Source: JAEUWI01 sp942492815
GTDB lineage: Bacteria > Hydrogenedentota > Hydrogenedentia > Hydrogenedentales > JAEUWI01
Direction of reading: 5' to 3'
NCBI GenBank assembly: GCA_942492815.1
Contig: OW818658.1
Location: forward strand, 3,100,001 to 3,164,000
DNA length: 64,000 bases
The notes below the pieces were generated by a model. It did not search any database. It had not been told where the DNA came from and worked only from the letters and a program-made list of their open reading frames with translations. Position 1 is the stretch's first letter, and each line of letters opens with the position of its first letter. Positions 8,642-16,819 of the stretch are shown here, piece after piece. Both the position numbers and the translations under genes were made by a program.

Positions 8642-9352
8642 CTAGTGCCGACGGTGTGACGCTTCTTTCATCCACCCCGGAAGCCGCTCCAGGAGCGCCG
8701 CTGGAAGATCGTGTCCCCCATCGAAGTAGAGTGTCTCGGGTGAGATCCCAATCGACTGCAGGGCCGTTTGCGCGGCTTCGCCCTTGGAGAATGGAACGAT
8801 GGTGTCGCCTTTACCGTGAACCAGCATCACGGGCAATTGACTCCGCCCCGGGAGCGCCTCCTCGACGTCGGGGGGCAGGTCGCCACCGCAGGCGATGACG
8901 CCCGATGCCGAATGGGCTCCATGAAGTGCATAGCGCCACGCCATGGAAACACCCTGGCTGAAACCGAGGAGAACGGGATTCAGAGGCTCCCCAGTTTCCA
9001 CTTCGACTTGACGGAGAATGGTATCGAGCGCGGCCACCGCGGTCGCGATGCCTCGGTCGCGATCAAAGGCCGTGAGCCAGCCGAAACCCACTTTCCGCGT
9101 TGCCATATCCAGGTAGAACTGGTGGGGAGCCTGGGGGGCGATGATAAGAATATTGTGATGCTTCAGGGCGGCAAACTTGCGGAGGAAAGAGCGGCTGTTT
9201 TGCCCCCATCCGTGCAGCACGACGAGACTGATGGTCTCCCGATTCAAACCTGCGTCCGGATACTGAACCGCGTAATATGCCGTACTCTCGACTAAGATCG
9301 TACGCAGCCCTTCAGCACCCGTCCCTGTCTCCCTACCCTGTCCAGGCACCAT
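8642..9352 (-). CDS. Alpha/beta-hydrolase, phospholipase/carboxylesterase family
   Basis: About 236 residues of the small esterase (abhydrolase_2) type. The nucleophile elbow is GFSQG, the acid is Asp in HGKGD and the base is His in GGHD. An early LHGWGQN forms the oxyanion-hole region. There is no signal peptide, so it is probably cytosolic. The substrate is unknown; relatives cleave short acyl esters or lysophospholipids. The N-terminal 15-20 residues are poorly conserved-looking, so the true start may be slightly downstream. It shares its strand with uup and the pil operon but is separated from pil by a terminator. Confidence 0.8.
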   Translation of the reverse strand: MVPGQGRETGTGAEGLRTILVESTAYYAVQYPDAGLNRETISLVVLHGWGQNSRSFLRKFAALKHHNILIIAPQAPHQFYLDMATRKVGFGWLTAFDRDRGIATAVAALDTILRQVEVETGEPLNPVLLGFSQGVSMAWRYALHGAHSASGVIACGGDLPPDVEEALPGRSQLPVMLVHGKGDTIVPFSKGEAAQTALQSIGISPETLYFDGGHDLPAALLERLPGWMKEASHRRH

Positions 9353-9378
9353 ACCACTCTCCCGCTGTCGGTGCGATC

Positions 9379-9410
9379 AAAAAAGCCGCCTGCACAACGT
9401 ACAGGCGGCT
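9379..9410 (-). terminator. Rho-independent terminator of the pilMNOPQ operon
   Basis: Minus strand: AGCCGCCTG (9402-9410 as read) pairs with CAGGCGGCT (9384-9392) over a 9-nt loop, followed by a T6 run (9379-9384). It starts 19 nt after the pilQ stop. Confidence 0.9.
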
Positions 9411-9428
9411 CGAAATTTGCCTTGGAAC

Positions 9429-11993
9429 TTACTCGCCCTTGGCGGGGCGGTGATTCTTGCGCCATTTCCAGGCCGGATCGCGCATCTCGCCGGGATGTAC
9501 GTTATCATTGATAAGGGCCGTTTCGGCACTCACTTTAACGTCCACATCCTTCACTTCACCAACGCGGTCCTTCTGGTAGTCGGTCAACTCCGGCTCGCCT
9601 TCCACGACACTGCAGGTGAGGAAGATGAGCAGTTCGTTCACCGTCTCGTTCCGCTGGTTGGAGCGGAAGAGCAGATTGACGATTGGCACGTCACCCAGCA
9701 CGGGGACCTTGCGGATCGTAACGGTATCGTTGTTCTTGCGGAGACCACCCACGTAGATGGTCTGGCCGCTCGCGAGGTGGGGGGTCGTGTTGATCTCGCG
9801 GAGGTCTTCCACCGGCACGCCATTGACCACCTGGGAGGAGGTACTTTCCTTGGCCAGGATCTGGGCGATGATGTGATCGTCGTGGGTAACCTTCGGCGTC
9901 ACTTCGAGCGTCGTACCAATCGGTTTGAACTCGGTGCTGGTCTGCTGGCCACCTTCGCCGGTCTGGGTCAATTCCGTGTAGGGAATTTCGGACGCGATGG
10001 TTATGGTCGCCGGCTGGTTCTCCACCGTGATCAGCTTCGGATTCGAAAGCAGGGTCGAGTTATTGTTGCGGACTTCAGCCTGAATCACGCCGCGCCAGTC
10101 GATGGCGTCGGTCAGGATTCCGAAATTCAGCAGGCCAGCCGCGTCGCCAATGCTCAGATCAGACCCCAGGCTCAGTTCCTGAAGGTCGCCGGTGAAGACA
10201 CCGTTGTTCGCCGCTGCATCGCGACGGCTCTGGTTCTTTACGGCCCCCATGAGCCAGTCTACGCCGGTGTCGGCTGCATCGGTCAGGGTCACATCCACGA
10301 TCATCGCGTCGATGGCGACTTGCTTCACCGGCATATCGAGCTGCCTGACCAGATCGGTCATCTGCTCGACGACGATTGGAATGTCGGTCACGACCAGTAC
10401 GCGGGCGCGTTCGTCGATGGATACCTTGCCGATTTCCGGCGTCATCATCCCTTCCAGGGCCGCCATCATCTCTGCCGGCTCGGCATAGTTCAACTTGATC
10501 GGCATGGTGACTGTGGGCAGCGTGGCCTGCTCGACATCGAGGCGCTTCGCCATGATGACGAGGGGCTCAATCTGATCAATGGGGCCGGCAACGATGACCG
10601 TGTTTGCGGTCTCATTAGAGGAGATACTGATCAGGCTTTCGTATTCGGAGCCCGTAATGACGCTCTTGAGGGTTGTCACGATCTCCTCAGCCTTGGCTTC
10701 AACGATGTCGACAACCTTCGTCTCGCGCTTGGAAGCAATGGCGTCAAGATAGGGTTTGATGTGATAGATCCCTTCTTCTTCGACGATGCCCAGGCCATTG
10801 ATACGCAGGGCCGTTTCCATGGCCTGCATGAGGGGAACGTTCTTAAGATTGAGGGTTACCGTACCCACCAGATCGGTGCCGGCAATGACGTTAATCCCGG
10901 CCATGTCCGCAAGGATCTGCACGGCATTGATAAGGTCCATGTCGCGGAAGTCGATCGTGACCGGTTGGGCCAGGGGGCTTCCGGTCCAGGCCTTCTTCTC
11001 AACGGGGGTGGGCGCGTCACCGGCGGCGGTCACCGCCGCGGCCGAGATCATCTGCTTTGAAAGTTCTTTGTTCGCGTCCGCGCTGTTGACCACTTTGGGT
11101 TCGCGCTTCACCGGAGGCTCCGCGGTAACGGGCTCTTCTGCGGGCGGTGTCGAACCCTCGGGCTCGGTCGCCGGCTCTTCCGCGGCTGGCGCCTCGGGCG
11201 CGCCCTTTGCCGCATCTTCCGCAGGGGGGGCTTCGGCCTTGGGCTCTTCATCCTGTGCCGCAAACACGGCTTCCGTAAGACCGACCAGTTTCACGTCCGC
11301 TTCGCGAACCGCGGTGAGCGATGCCGCGTTCACGGAGGAAGAACGCCGCCCGTTGCTGGATTCGCTCCACCAGGATTCCGACTCCGCCGCAGAACCCGCT
11401 GCGGCCACTTCGCCGAGGGATCCTTTAATGGAATCAATGGATTTGCCGGTGCTTGCAGCCTGGAGCGGGAAGGACTTTTCAACGAAGCGAATGGTAAAGG
11501 ATTCTCCGGGCATGGAGGCGGCGCCCAGCGTCACGGTGCAGGTTCCGTCACTCGTCTCGGAGCGAGTCTCCACGCCATCGGCGACTTCGAGGGATATCTG
11601 AGCCTCGGATTCGCGCCCCCAGGCCGATTCGGAAAAGCGAATGCGCTGGATCAAGGGGTGATTCGTGAGAAGAATCTGCGCCATCGCCTCGGGGATATAG
11701 GTGTCGGTGAGCACAAGCTCAATGACCCCGGGGAGCGAGCCGTCGGCCACGAGCACACCGTTGATCTTTTCGACGTGGACCAGCACTTCATTCGGGCTGC
11801 TGGCCTGTCGCGATACCCGGTGTATGGCCGCGCTGCGCGCCGCCGTATCCTGGGCGCGATTCTCCGCAGTGGCGGGCTCCGCGCCCGCCGTTCCCGGTAG
11901 TGCCGGTTCCGCGCTTGCGGGCAGGGCCAGCATGATCGAAAGGAGCGTTGACAGGACTGTCGTTACCCCGGCATTCCATCGCTTCGTGGTCAT
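9429..11993 (-). CDS. pilQ: Type IV pilus secretin PilQ
   Basis: Outer-membrane pore for pilus exit, 854 residues. It has a signal peptide (about 1-28), an N-terminal AMIN-like beta domain, an Ala/Pro/Glu-rich linker around 250-310, an STN/N0 domain (VTIDFRDMDLINAVQILADMA region), secretin N domains (VTMPIKLNYAEPAEMMAALE), and the C-terminal secretin core. In the core, NNNSTLLSNPKLITVENQPA and VGGLRKN..VPVLGDVP are diagnostic. It is the last gene of pilM-N-O-P-Q and is followed by a terminator. The acidic and proline-rich linker is longer than in the classical protein. No pilus motor or pilin genes are in the window. Confidence 0.95.
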   Translation of the reverse strand: MTTKRWNAGVTTVLSTLLSIMLALPASAEPALPGTAGAEPATAENRAQDTAARSAAIHRVSRQASSPNEVLVHVEKINGVLVADGSLPGVIELVLTDTYIPEAMAQILLTNHPLIQRIRFSESAWGRESEAQISLEVADGVETRSETSDGTCTVTLGAASMPGESFTIRFVEKSFPLQAASTGKSIDSIKGSLGEVAAAGSAAESESWWSESSNGRRSSSVNAASLTAVREADVKLVGLTEAVFAAQDEEPKAEAPPAEDAAKGAPEAPAAEEPATEPEGSTPPAEEPVTAEPPVKREPKVVNSADANKELSKQMISAAAVTAAGDAPTPVEKKAWTGSPLAQPVTIDFRDMDLINAVQILADMAGINVIAGTDLVGTVTLNLKNVPLMQAMETALRINGLGIVEEEGIYHIKPYLDAIASKRETKVVDIVEAKAEEIVTTLKSVITGSEYESLISISSNETANTVIVAGPIDQIEPLVIMAKRLDVEQATLPTVTMPIKLNYAEPAEMMAALEGMMTPEIGKVSIDERARVLVVTDIPIVVEQMTDLVRQLDMPVKQVAIDAMIVDVTLTDAADTGVDWLMGAVKNQSRRDAAANNGVFTGDLQELSLGSDLSIGDAAGLLNFGILTDAIDWRGVIQAEVRNNNSTLLSNPKLITVENQPATITIASEIPYTELTQTGEGGQQTSTEFKPIGTTLEVTPKVTHDDHIIAQILAKESTSSQVVNGVPVEDLREINTTPHLASGQTIYVGGLRKNNDTVTIRKVPVLGDVPIVNLLFRSNQRNETVNELLIFLTCSVVEGEPELTDYQKDRVGEVKDVDVKVSAETALINDNVHPGEMRDPAWKWRKNHRPAKGE

Positions 11994-11997
11994 AGTA

Positions 11998-12588
11998 TTA
12001 TAGCTCCTTCAGCTCTACGGGAATCAGCGTATCGCGCCATTGGAACCAAACCCGTTTTGGCTCAATCTGGGTCACGACGACGCCATCCGGATACTGATAT
12101 CCTTCCGTGATAACCTCGTCGTCAACGATGGCGACGGGGTTGAACTCGTTGTAAATTATTCCGCTGACCGACTTGCTGCGGATGATGCCGGGACTGATGA
12201 TCTGGCTGTCATTCTCATCCATGGCGGTCGGGGCGATTACGCGGCCCACCAGCGGGGTCATGGGGTTTCGATTGATCTTCTCGTTATCGTAGACGAAGGT
12301 AACTACATTGATATTCTGAAGCAGGGCGTCGAGGTCCACGTCCACCTTTTTGAGGCGGGTCGGCCCCTCGGCGGAGGCGACTTTGCCGTCCGTCTTGCCG
12401 CCGGCCTTGGGGGCAGCAGCCGCGCCGCCTTCCGTAGCCGCCTTGGCGGTCGCGGGCGCATTGGCTCCCGCGGCCTTCGGCGGTGTCTGCGGTGTACCTG
12501 ATTTCAGATACTGGACCACCAGCACAATGGCCAGCACGACGCCGAGGGCACCTGCTATGATGATTTGTTTCTTATTTTCCTGGTTCAT
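11998..12588 (-). CDS. pilP: PilP-like inner-membrane lipoprotein/adaptor
   Basis: 196 residues, with an N-terminal membrane helix (about 8-25), an Ala/Gly/Lys-rich linker, and a small beta domain at the C-terminus ending VWFQWRDTLIPVEL. Direct similarity to PilP is weak and there is no clear lipobox. The assignment rests on its place between pilO and pilQ and on the helix-linker-beta layout expected of the protein that connects PilNO to the secretin. Its start overlaps the end of pilO by 17 nt, and its stop is 4 nt from pilQ. Confidence 0.65.
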   Translation of the reverse strand: MNQENKKQIIIAGALGVVLAIVLVVQYLKSGTPQTPPKAAGANAPATAKAATEGGAAAAPKAGGKTDGKVASAEGPTRLKKVDVDLDALLQNINVVTFVYDNEKINRNPMTPLVGRVIAPTAMDENDSQIISPGIIRSKSVSGIIYNEFNPVAIVDDEVITEGYQYPDGVVVTQIEPKRVWFQWRDTLIPVELKEL

Positions 12589-13165
12589 TGGACGCTACGC
12601 TCGCAGTATCTGTACGTTGAATAAACCGAAAAGTACTGAGTTGGAAGGTGGCCTCGGAGATACCGGCGATCTCTTCGCCGATATCGAGATTGGAAACCTT
12701 CAGGTACCGCTGATCGCGCTCCAGCAGGTTGATGAACTGGACGATCTCATGGAAGTCGCCGCGGGCGATGATTTCGTAAGGGATGGTTTCCTTGTTTGCA
12801 TCGGTCATCGAGGGAAGCTGTGTCAGCTCCACCGTCAGGCCGAGGTCGTCGCCCTTCTTTTCGAATTGTTCGAGCAGTCGGGGAATCTCGCGCTCTTCCG
12901 GAAGGCGATCTTCAAACATCTCCACCAGCTTGGTGGCTTTGTCCGCTTCAAGCTTGAATTCATCAAACTTGGCCCGTATCGAACGGGCTTCTTTCAACTC
13001 GCCCACCGTCTCGGCGAGGGTCTCCTGGGCGGTCACGAGCTTTTCCTGCTGGGCTTTGTATACGCCGAAGTAGAAGCCGGCGCACAGCAGCCCCGCAATC
13101 CCGATCACGGCGCCGACGAAGGCCCAGTCCTTTGCGGTAACGGTCCCTTTGAAGAAGTCCAGCAT
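12572..13165 (-). CDS. pilO: Type IV pilus alignment protein PilO
   Basis: 197 residues, with a short cytoplasmic start, a membrane helix (about 15-36), a coiled-coil stretch (about 38-95) and a ferredoxin-like periplasmic domain containing ITLL-type segments (FHEIVQFINLLERDQRYLKVSNLDI). This is the standard PilO plan. PilO pairs with PilN in the inner membrane and links the PilM ring to PilP and PilQ. Its start shares one base with the pilN stop. Confidence 0.9.
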   Translation of the reverse strand: MLDFFKGTVTAKDWAFVGAVIGIAGLLCAGFYFGVYKAQQEKLVTAQETLAETVGELKEARSIRAKFDEFKLEADKATKLVEMFEDRLPEEREIPRLLEQFEKKGDDLGLTVELTQLPSMTDANKETIPYEIIARGDFHEIVQFINLLERDQRYLKVSNLDIGEEIAGISEATFQLSTFRFIQRTDTASVASNEPGK

Positions 13166-13836
13166 CAGAGCTCGTCTCCCGTATTGATGTTGTACTCGAG
13201 CGCAAACCCGCGCACGGCGTAGCCATTGTATTCGGCATCCGTGATGTTGGGCGACTCCAGGGTGAAGATCTTGCTGAATTGCTCGTCCTGGGTGGTGTTG
13301 TAGGTCAGGGGATTGATCCGGCTCGAGCCCTGCTCGTTGTTGATCACGTAGCCGGAGATCTCAAACACCGGGCGCTTGACGTTCTCCTTGACAATCTTCG
13401 GCTTGCCGTCCTTGTCGACGACTTCGTTGCCCGTCTTGGGATCAAGCTCGACCCGTTCGACGCGAACGGTTTTGGAAGTCTCCCGGATCCGCTTGTACCA
13501 GAAGTTTTCCGGGGTAAGCTCCGCGAGGCGGTGAAGCTGCTCCGACCAGATGATGCGGTTGCTCAGGATTTCCTGGATGACGCCAATCTTGGCTTCAAGC
13601 TGCTCTTTCTTCTCGCTGAGGGCGTTGTACTCTTCCACCCATTTACGCAGGCCCTCAAGCTCTTCGTTGGCCTTCGCCAGATCCTGTTGGGCCTGGCCTA
13701 TCCGTCCCGTAACGGAGATGAACATGAAGGCCATGCCCGCGAGGGCGGCAAGCAGCACCGCCACACTGAGAATGTGCGGCAGCGGCGTGCGCTTGATCGG
13801 CCGTAGTTCCGGAGGAAGCAGGTTGATGATAATCAT
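13165..13836 (-). CDS. pilN: Type IV pilus assembly protein PilN
   Basis: 223 residues. The first residues MIIINLLPPELRP match the conserved INLLP peptide by which PilN docks on PilM. One membrane helix follows (about 23-45), then a coiled coil and a periplasmic domain. The start overlaps the pilM stop in ATGA form. Position and motifs agree, so the call is firm. Confidence 0.93.
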   Translation of the reverse strand: MIIINLLPPELRPIKRTPLPHILSVAVLLAALAGMAFMFISVTGRIGQAQQDLAKANEELEGLRKWVEEYNALSEKKEQLEAKIGVIQEILSNRIIWSEQLHRLAELTPENFWYKRIRETSKTVRVERVELDPKTGNEVVDKDGKPKIVKENVKRPVFEISGYVINNEQGSSRINPLTYNTTQDEQFSKIFTLESPNITDAEYNGYAVRGFALEYNINTGDEL

Positions 13837-15149
13837 AGGTCAGCCATCCCACGCGCCGCGAGACCCACGGCCACCATGAACTGTGCGGGCTGTTCGGTCA
13901 TCTTGCCCATCGACATCTCGTCTCCCGCCATCAAGGCACTGGAGAGGGGGTTCGCGATATCAACCGATTCCACGCCCAACTCTTCCAGGAGAATATTGCA
14001 GACTATGTTGGAATGGGCGATTCCGCCGCTCACAATGAGGCGATCCACGGGGCGCTCATACAACTGGTGCTCATAATAGTCAAAGGAGCGGCGTATTTCG
14101 GACACCATCCGGCTGAGCGAACCCGCCACGATATCGTGCATGTCCGGCTCCACCTCTTCGGCCATGCCCATCGGGGCCGCCGACGTAATCCCCCCGCCGA
14201 ATTCATCGTCCAGCGGATCGAGCAGCGAGCCCCCGCTCATGGGCGGGGCTGAACGCCTGGGCTGCACCACCTCTTCAGCCATGCCGAAGGGATCGTCGCC
14301 AAAATCGCTGAGTGAATCTGGAGTCTGGATCGATTCCGAGGCGCCGCCAAGGGTGCTTTCCAGATTTTCTATGGCCGGGGCCGATCCAACCGGTATGGCG
14401 GGCGGAGCGGGCGCGGGGACCTTGGCAAGAAAGTCCTGAAGGCGGCGCTCGGCCTCTTCATAATCGCAGCGGACTTCCTTTGCGATGGCGTGAACCAGCT
14501 CTCGGGCGCCCCAGTTTACGTCGCGTATGAAATTGGAAACGCCATCTTTCACGAAGTGAATGCTGGCGGAGGTCAAGCCGATGTTGACCAGGGCCACGGT
14601 CTCCCCCACACGCAGAAAGTCACAGGCCTCGGCCGCATCGGCCAGCGCCAGTGAGTCCACACCGAGGATGGAGTATTCAAGCTCGCTCGCATTCATGATT
14701 TGAACGCGGGAATCTATGATCTCGTGCTTCGCCGCAACGAGCAGCACCTTGAGCTGGCGCTGCCCGGCCTCTTCGACTTCATCCAGAAGCGTCCAATCCA
14801 GGGACACTTCGTTGAGGTCGTAGGGAATATTCTGGCCCGCCTCGCGGCTCACGATGGTGGCGAGCTGCTCTCGGTTCGCTTCGGCATAGCGGGGATAACG
14901 AATAACGACGGTCTGCCCCGGCAAGGCACCCACAATCTGGCTCGACTTCAAATTCATCGAGGAAAGGGCCTCACTGACGGCTACTGCGTGGGCCACGATC
15001 GGGTCGGCATTCACCTGATTCCGGTCGATTAACGCATAACCCACTTCGTCGATACACAGGCGCCCGCCGCGTCGCGACATCTGCACTGCCTTCACGGAAT
15101 GGGTGCCAATATCGAGGCCTATCGATTTTTTTGCTTTAAAGAACAGCAA
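13833..15149 (-). CDS. pilM: Type IV pilus actin-like ATPase PilM with a long linker insertion
   Basis: 438 residues from a TTG start with GGAG upstream. It has the actin/FtsA fold, with SIGLDIGTHSVKAVQM at the N-terminus, VALVNIGLTSASIHF (residues 185-199) as the second phosphate loop, and VSGGIAHSN near the C-terminus. PilM forms the cytoplasmic ring that binds PilN. It is about 90 residues longer than usual because residues 243-338 form a Pro/Asp/Gly-rich insert with a duplicated GMAEEV motif and two short LD-rich motifs (SLSDFGDDPFGMAEE and LLDPLDDEFGGG). First gene of pilMNOPQ, with a promoter about 100 nt upstream. Confidence 0.93.
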   Translation of the reverse strand: MLFFKAKKSIGLDIGTHSVKAVQMSRRGGRLCIDEVGYALIDRNQVNADPIVAHAVAVSEALSSMNLKSSQIVGALPGQTVVIRYPRYAEANREQLATIVSREAGQNIPYDLNEVSLDWTLLDEVEEAGQRQLKVLLVAAKHEIIDSRVQIMNASELEYSILGVDSLALADAAEACDFLRVGETVALVNIGLTSASIHFVKDGVSNFIRDVNWGARELVHAIAKEVRCDYEEAERRLQDFLAKVPAPAPPAIPVGSAPAIENLESTLGGASESIQTPDSLSDFGDDPFGMAEEVVQPRRSAPPMSGGSLLDPLDDEFGGGITSAAPMGMAEEVEPDMHDIVAGSLSRMVSEIRRSFDYYEHQLYERPVDRLIVSGGIAHSNIVCNILLEELGVESVDIANPLSSALMAGDEMSMGKMTEQPAQFMVAVGLAARGMADL

Positions 15150-15249
15150 TACACCCTAGCTCCTCTTCGGACCCACATACCATTTCGCACCCACTGTACT
15201 CGGGTATTTAATTGACTTTGCAAGGGCCCTTTGTCGGGCCTGCATATTT

Positions 15250-15278
15250 AGTTTACGCAGTCCTCGCTAGTTTGTCAA
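15250..15278 (-). promoter_or_regulatory. Sigma70-type promoter of the pilMNOPQ operon
   Basis: Minus strand: consensus -35 TTGACA (15273-15278), 17-nt spacer, -10 TAAACT (15250-15255). Predicted start near 15243 leaves a leader of about 95 nt that holds a small GGCCC/GGGCC hairpin at 15223-15240. Confidence 0.8.
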
Positions 15279-15290
15279 GTATTTACTGCG

Positions 15291-15320
15291 AGAAAAAAGA
15301 AAACCGCCCGAAGGCGGCTT
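15291..15320 (-). terminator. Rho-independent terminator ending the 15.3-15.6 kb RNA
   Basis: Minus strand: CCGCC-TTCG-GGCGG (15304-15317), a UUCG-capped stem, followed by a T-rich tail, TTTTCTTTTTTC (15292-15303). It lies just upstream of the pilM promoter and follows no open reading frame with coding character. Confidence 0.85.
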
Positions 15321-15592
15321 CAAAAGCCCCAATTGGTGGGAAAATCCCCGCCCATGTAGCCCGGCAATCGAGCGCGTCAAACCTTTCCCTCAATAGGGGG
15401 GCATTCTCACGATAGCCTTTCGCCTTCCACTGAACAAGTGAGGCCTGGCGTTGGCTACTCAAATATCGAACACCCGGTTCAATACGAAAGGTGCGGCGCT
15501 TCATGCCGGTGCGCACACGGGGCGGGGAAAAAATTGGTGTGCCCTAGGAGATCGCGCTCTGACGTTCCCCAGAGGCCCGCGCCACCCAAAGC
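15293..15592 (-). ncRNA. Candidate structured non-coding RNA of about 300 nt
   Basis: Bounded by an extended -10 promoter with a perfect TATAAT and by a UUCG-capped Rho-independent terminator. Inside are several local hairpins: CTCTG/CAGAG near the 5' end, and GCACAC/GTGTGC enclosing a loop that contains CCCCGCCC. The later GGGCGGGG (about 25-35 nt before the terminator stem) is complementary to that loop, giving a possible long-range pseudoknot. The only sizeable minus-strand frame here (15283-15516) runs through the terminator stem and has low third-position GC, unlike real genes nearby. It lacks the key conserved motifs of RNase P, SRP and tmRNA. A divergent 6S RNA is possible but not shown. 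Confidence 0.6.
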
Positions 15593-15598
15593 TTCCGT

Positions 15599-15607
15599 AT
15601 TATAGCA
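15599..15607 (-). promoter_or_regulatory. Extended -10 promoter of the candidate ncRNA
   Basis: Minus strand TGC-TATAAT, a perfect extended -10. A weak TTGTTC lies 15 nt upstream as a possible -35. Transcription would start at about 15592. Confidence 0.65.
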
Positions 15608-15804
15608 CGCATCGACATTGAACAACAGTGTCTGTGGGAAGAAATCCTCTTGCGATGGAATTATTTGGGCCCCGCAGGGTGTTTTATTTGTCAGTTGACT
15701 CGTTGAATGGACTGCGACCGTTTTCGCCGTTCCATTGAAACCCAATCGCGGGTCCATTACAATGTCGTTCGAAATTGTCCCTGATATTTGGAGAACCAGA
15801 CCGC

Positions 15805-16539
15805 GTGAGCCCTCTTGTAGAGCATTCTTCTGAAACCGATCCCTTGGAGTTTTTCCTCCTGGGGCGCAGGATCAGGCAAGGGCTTTCCAAGTGTACCCAA
15901 GCGGTCGAGGCCCGATCCGGGGGCGATGTTTTTTACCTCTGGCTCCAGACCGAGCCGGTGGAAGGTGCCCCCACCTTGACAGCCGATCAATGGCTCAACA
16001 TCGTGGATGAGGCGGCCTCGCTGGGCGTGAACTGGCTGGTGGTCACCCTCGGGCCCGTGAGCGGTGAGCGCACGGAAGTTGCCGAGCTCTGCCGCTGGGC
16101 CCACAGCACCCACGATATGGTAGTCTGCCTCCATGCCCGCGCTGGCCAACTCAGCAACGAGGAGCGTCAACTCCTCCGCGAGCTTCCCGCAGATTCAACC
16201 TTCCTTCTCGTCGACCCGGTGAGCACGGAGGAATTCTCCGATCTCGCGTCGGAGGGCGTCCACGTATGCAGCGCCAACCCCGCCCCCAGCAGTGCCGGCG
16301 GCGAGACCTGCGAGTACCCCCATCGGATGATATTTGTGGACGCCCGGGGTCGGCTCTATACCTGCGGAATGGTATCCGGCGAGCATGACTTCTTCCTGGG
16401 CTCCGTGCTGGACGGCAGCCTGGATGCCATCATTCACAATCCCCAGTTGCCCCACTCGATCTCCTCGACCGATCCGGGGGCCCAGACCCGCTGCAGTGGT
16501 TGCCCGCCCCTGGTGGCGAAGCACCTCTGCCACAAGTAG
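15805..16539 (+). CDS. SPASM-domain protein without a radical-SAM cluster motif
   Basis: About 244 residues from a GTG with GGAGAA upstream; an in-frame TTG at 15775 is an alternative. The first half reads like the TIM-barrel part of a radical SAM enzyme (LTADQWLNIVDEAASLGVNWLVVTLG), but the CxxxCxxC that holds the 4Fe-4S/SAM cluster is missing. The C-terminal part keeps a SPASM/twitch-type pattern: C169-x12-G-x4-C187, then C230-x2-C233-x8-C242, suited to an auxiliary Fe-S cluster. So it is probably a non-catalytic or redox relative. It converges on a Nif11-like gene with 9 bp between the stops. Function unknown. Confidence 0.7.
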   Translation: MSPLVEHSSETDPLEFFLLGRRIRQGLSKCTQAVEARSGGDVFYLWLQTEPVEGAPTLTADQWLNIVDEAASLGVNWLVVTLGPVSGERTEVAELCRWAHSTHDMVVCLHARAGQLSNEERQLLRELPADSTFLLVDPVSTEEFSDLASEGVHVCSANPAPSSAGGETCEYPHRMIFVDARGRLYTCGMVSGEHDFFLGSVLDGSLDAIIHNPQLPHSISSTDPGAQTRCSGCPPLVAKHLCHK

Positions 16540-16548
16540 ATCCCCCCT

Positions 16549-16785
16549 CTACTTCAGGCCCGTTTCCCTCAATACTTCATCCAGCGATTCGTCCGACAGC
16601 TCTCCCGCCGCCATCGACACAACCGCATCCCGGTACTCGTCCACACTGAAATCAAAGCCACGCTCACGCCCTATTTCGACGAGCTGCTCCAGGACACTTC
16701 GACCGCGCAACTGGTTAATCTGCTCCTGTAACGCGACCGATTCTCCGACCGCTGTGATGAAAGAAAGGGCATCAGGGATGGACAT
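16549..16785 (-). CDS. Nif11-like small protein
   Basis: 78 residues starting MSIPDALSFITAVGES, with an AGGAG 8 nt upstream of the ATG. It follows the Nif11 leader-domain pattern: an N-terminal helix with FI..V..S..LQEQ, a second helix LVEIGRERGFDFSVDEYRDAV, and a closing ELSDESLDEVL. In RiPP precursors that last motif runs into a Gly-Gly cleavage site and a core peptide. Here the protein ends LRETGLK, with neither. It is therefore either a stand-alone Nif11 protein or a precursor that lost its core. It lies 34 nt downstream of the HDOD gene on the same strand. Confidence 0.75.
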   Translation of the reverse strand: MSIPDALSFITAVGESVALQEQINQLRGRSVLEQLVEIGRERGFDFSVDEYRDAVVSMAAGELSDESLDEVLRETGLK

Positions 16786-16819
16786 GGGGCTGCTCCTGCT
16801 TTGAAACGGTGACGCTTGA

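Noticed and set aside
9417..11060. 547-residue plus-strand frame over pilQ
   Set aside because: Antisense of the secretin; composition driven by GC3, no domain or ribosome-binding site.
15283..15516. 77-residue minus-strand frame inside the candidate ncRNA
   Set aside because: Runs through the UUCG terminator stem, has low GC at third positions and no Shine-Dalgarno sequence.
15293..15592. RNase P, tmRNA or SRP RNA
   Set aside because: No GAGGAAAGUCC-type core, no tRNA-like CCA end with T-arm, and no GGAAGCAGCC tetraloop region.
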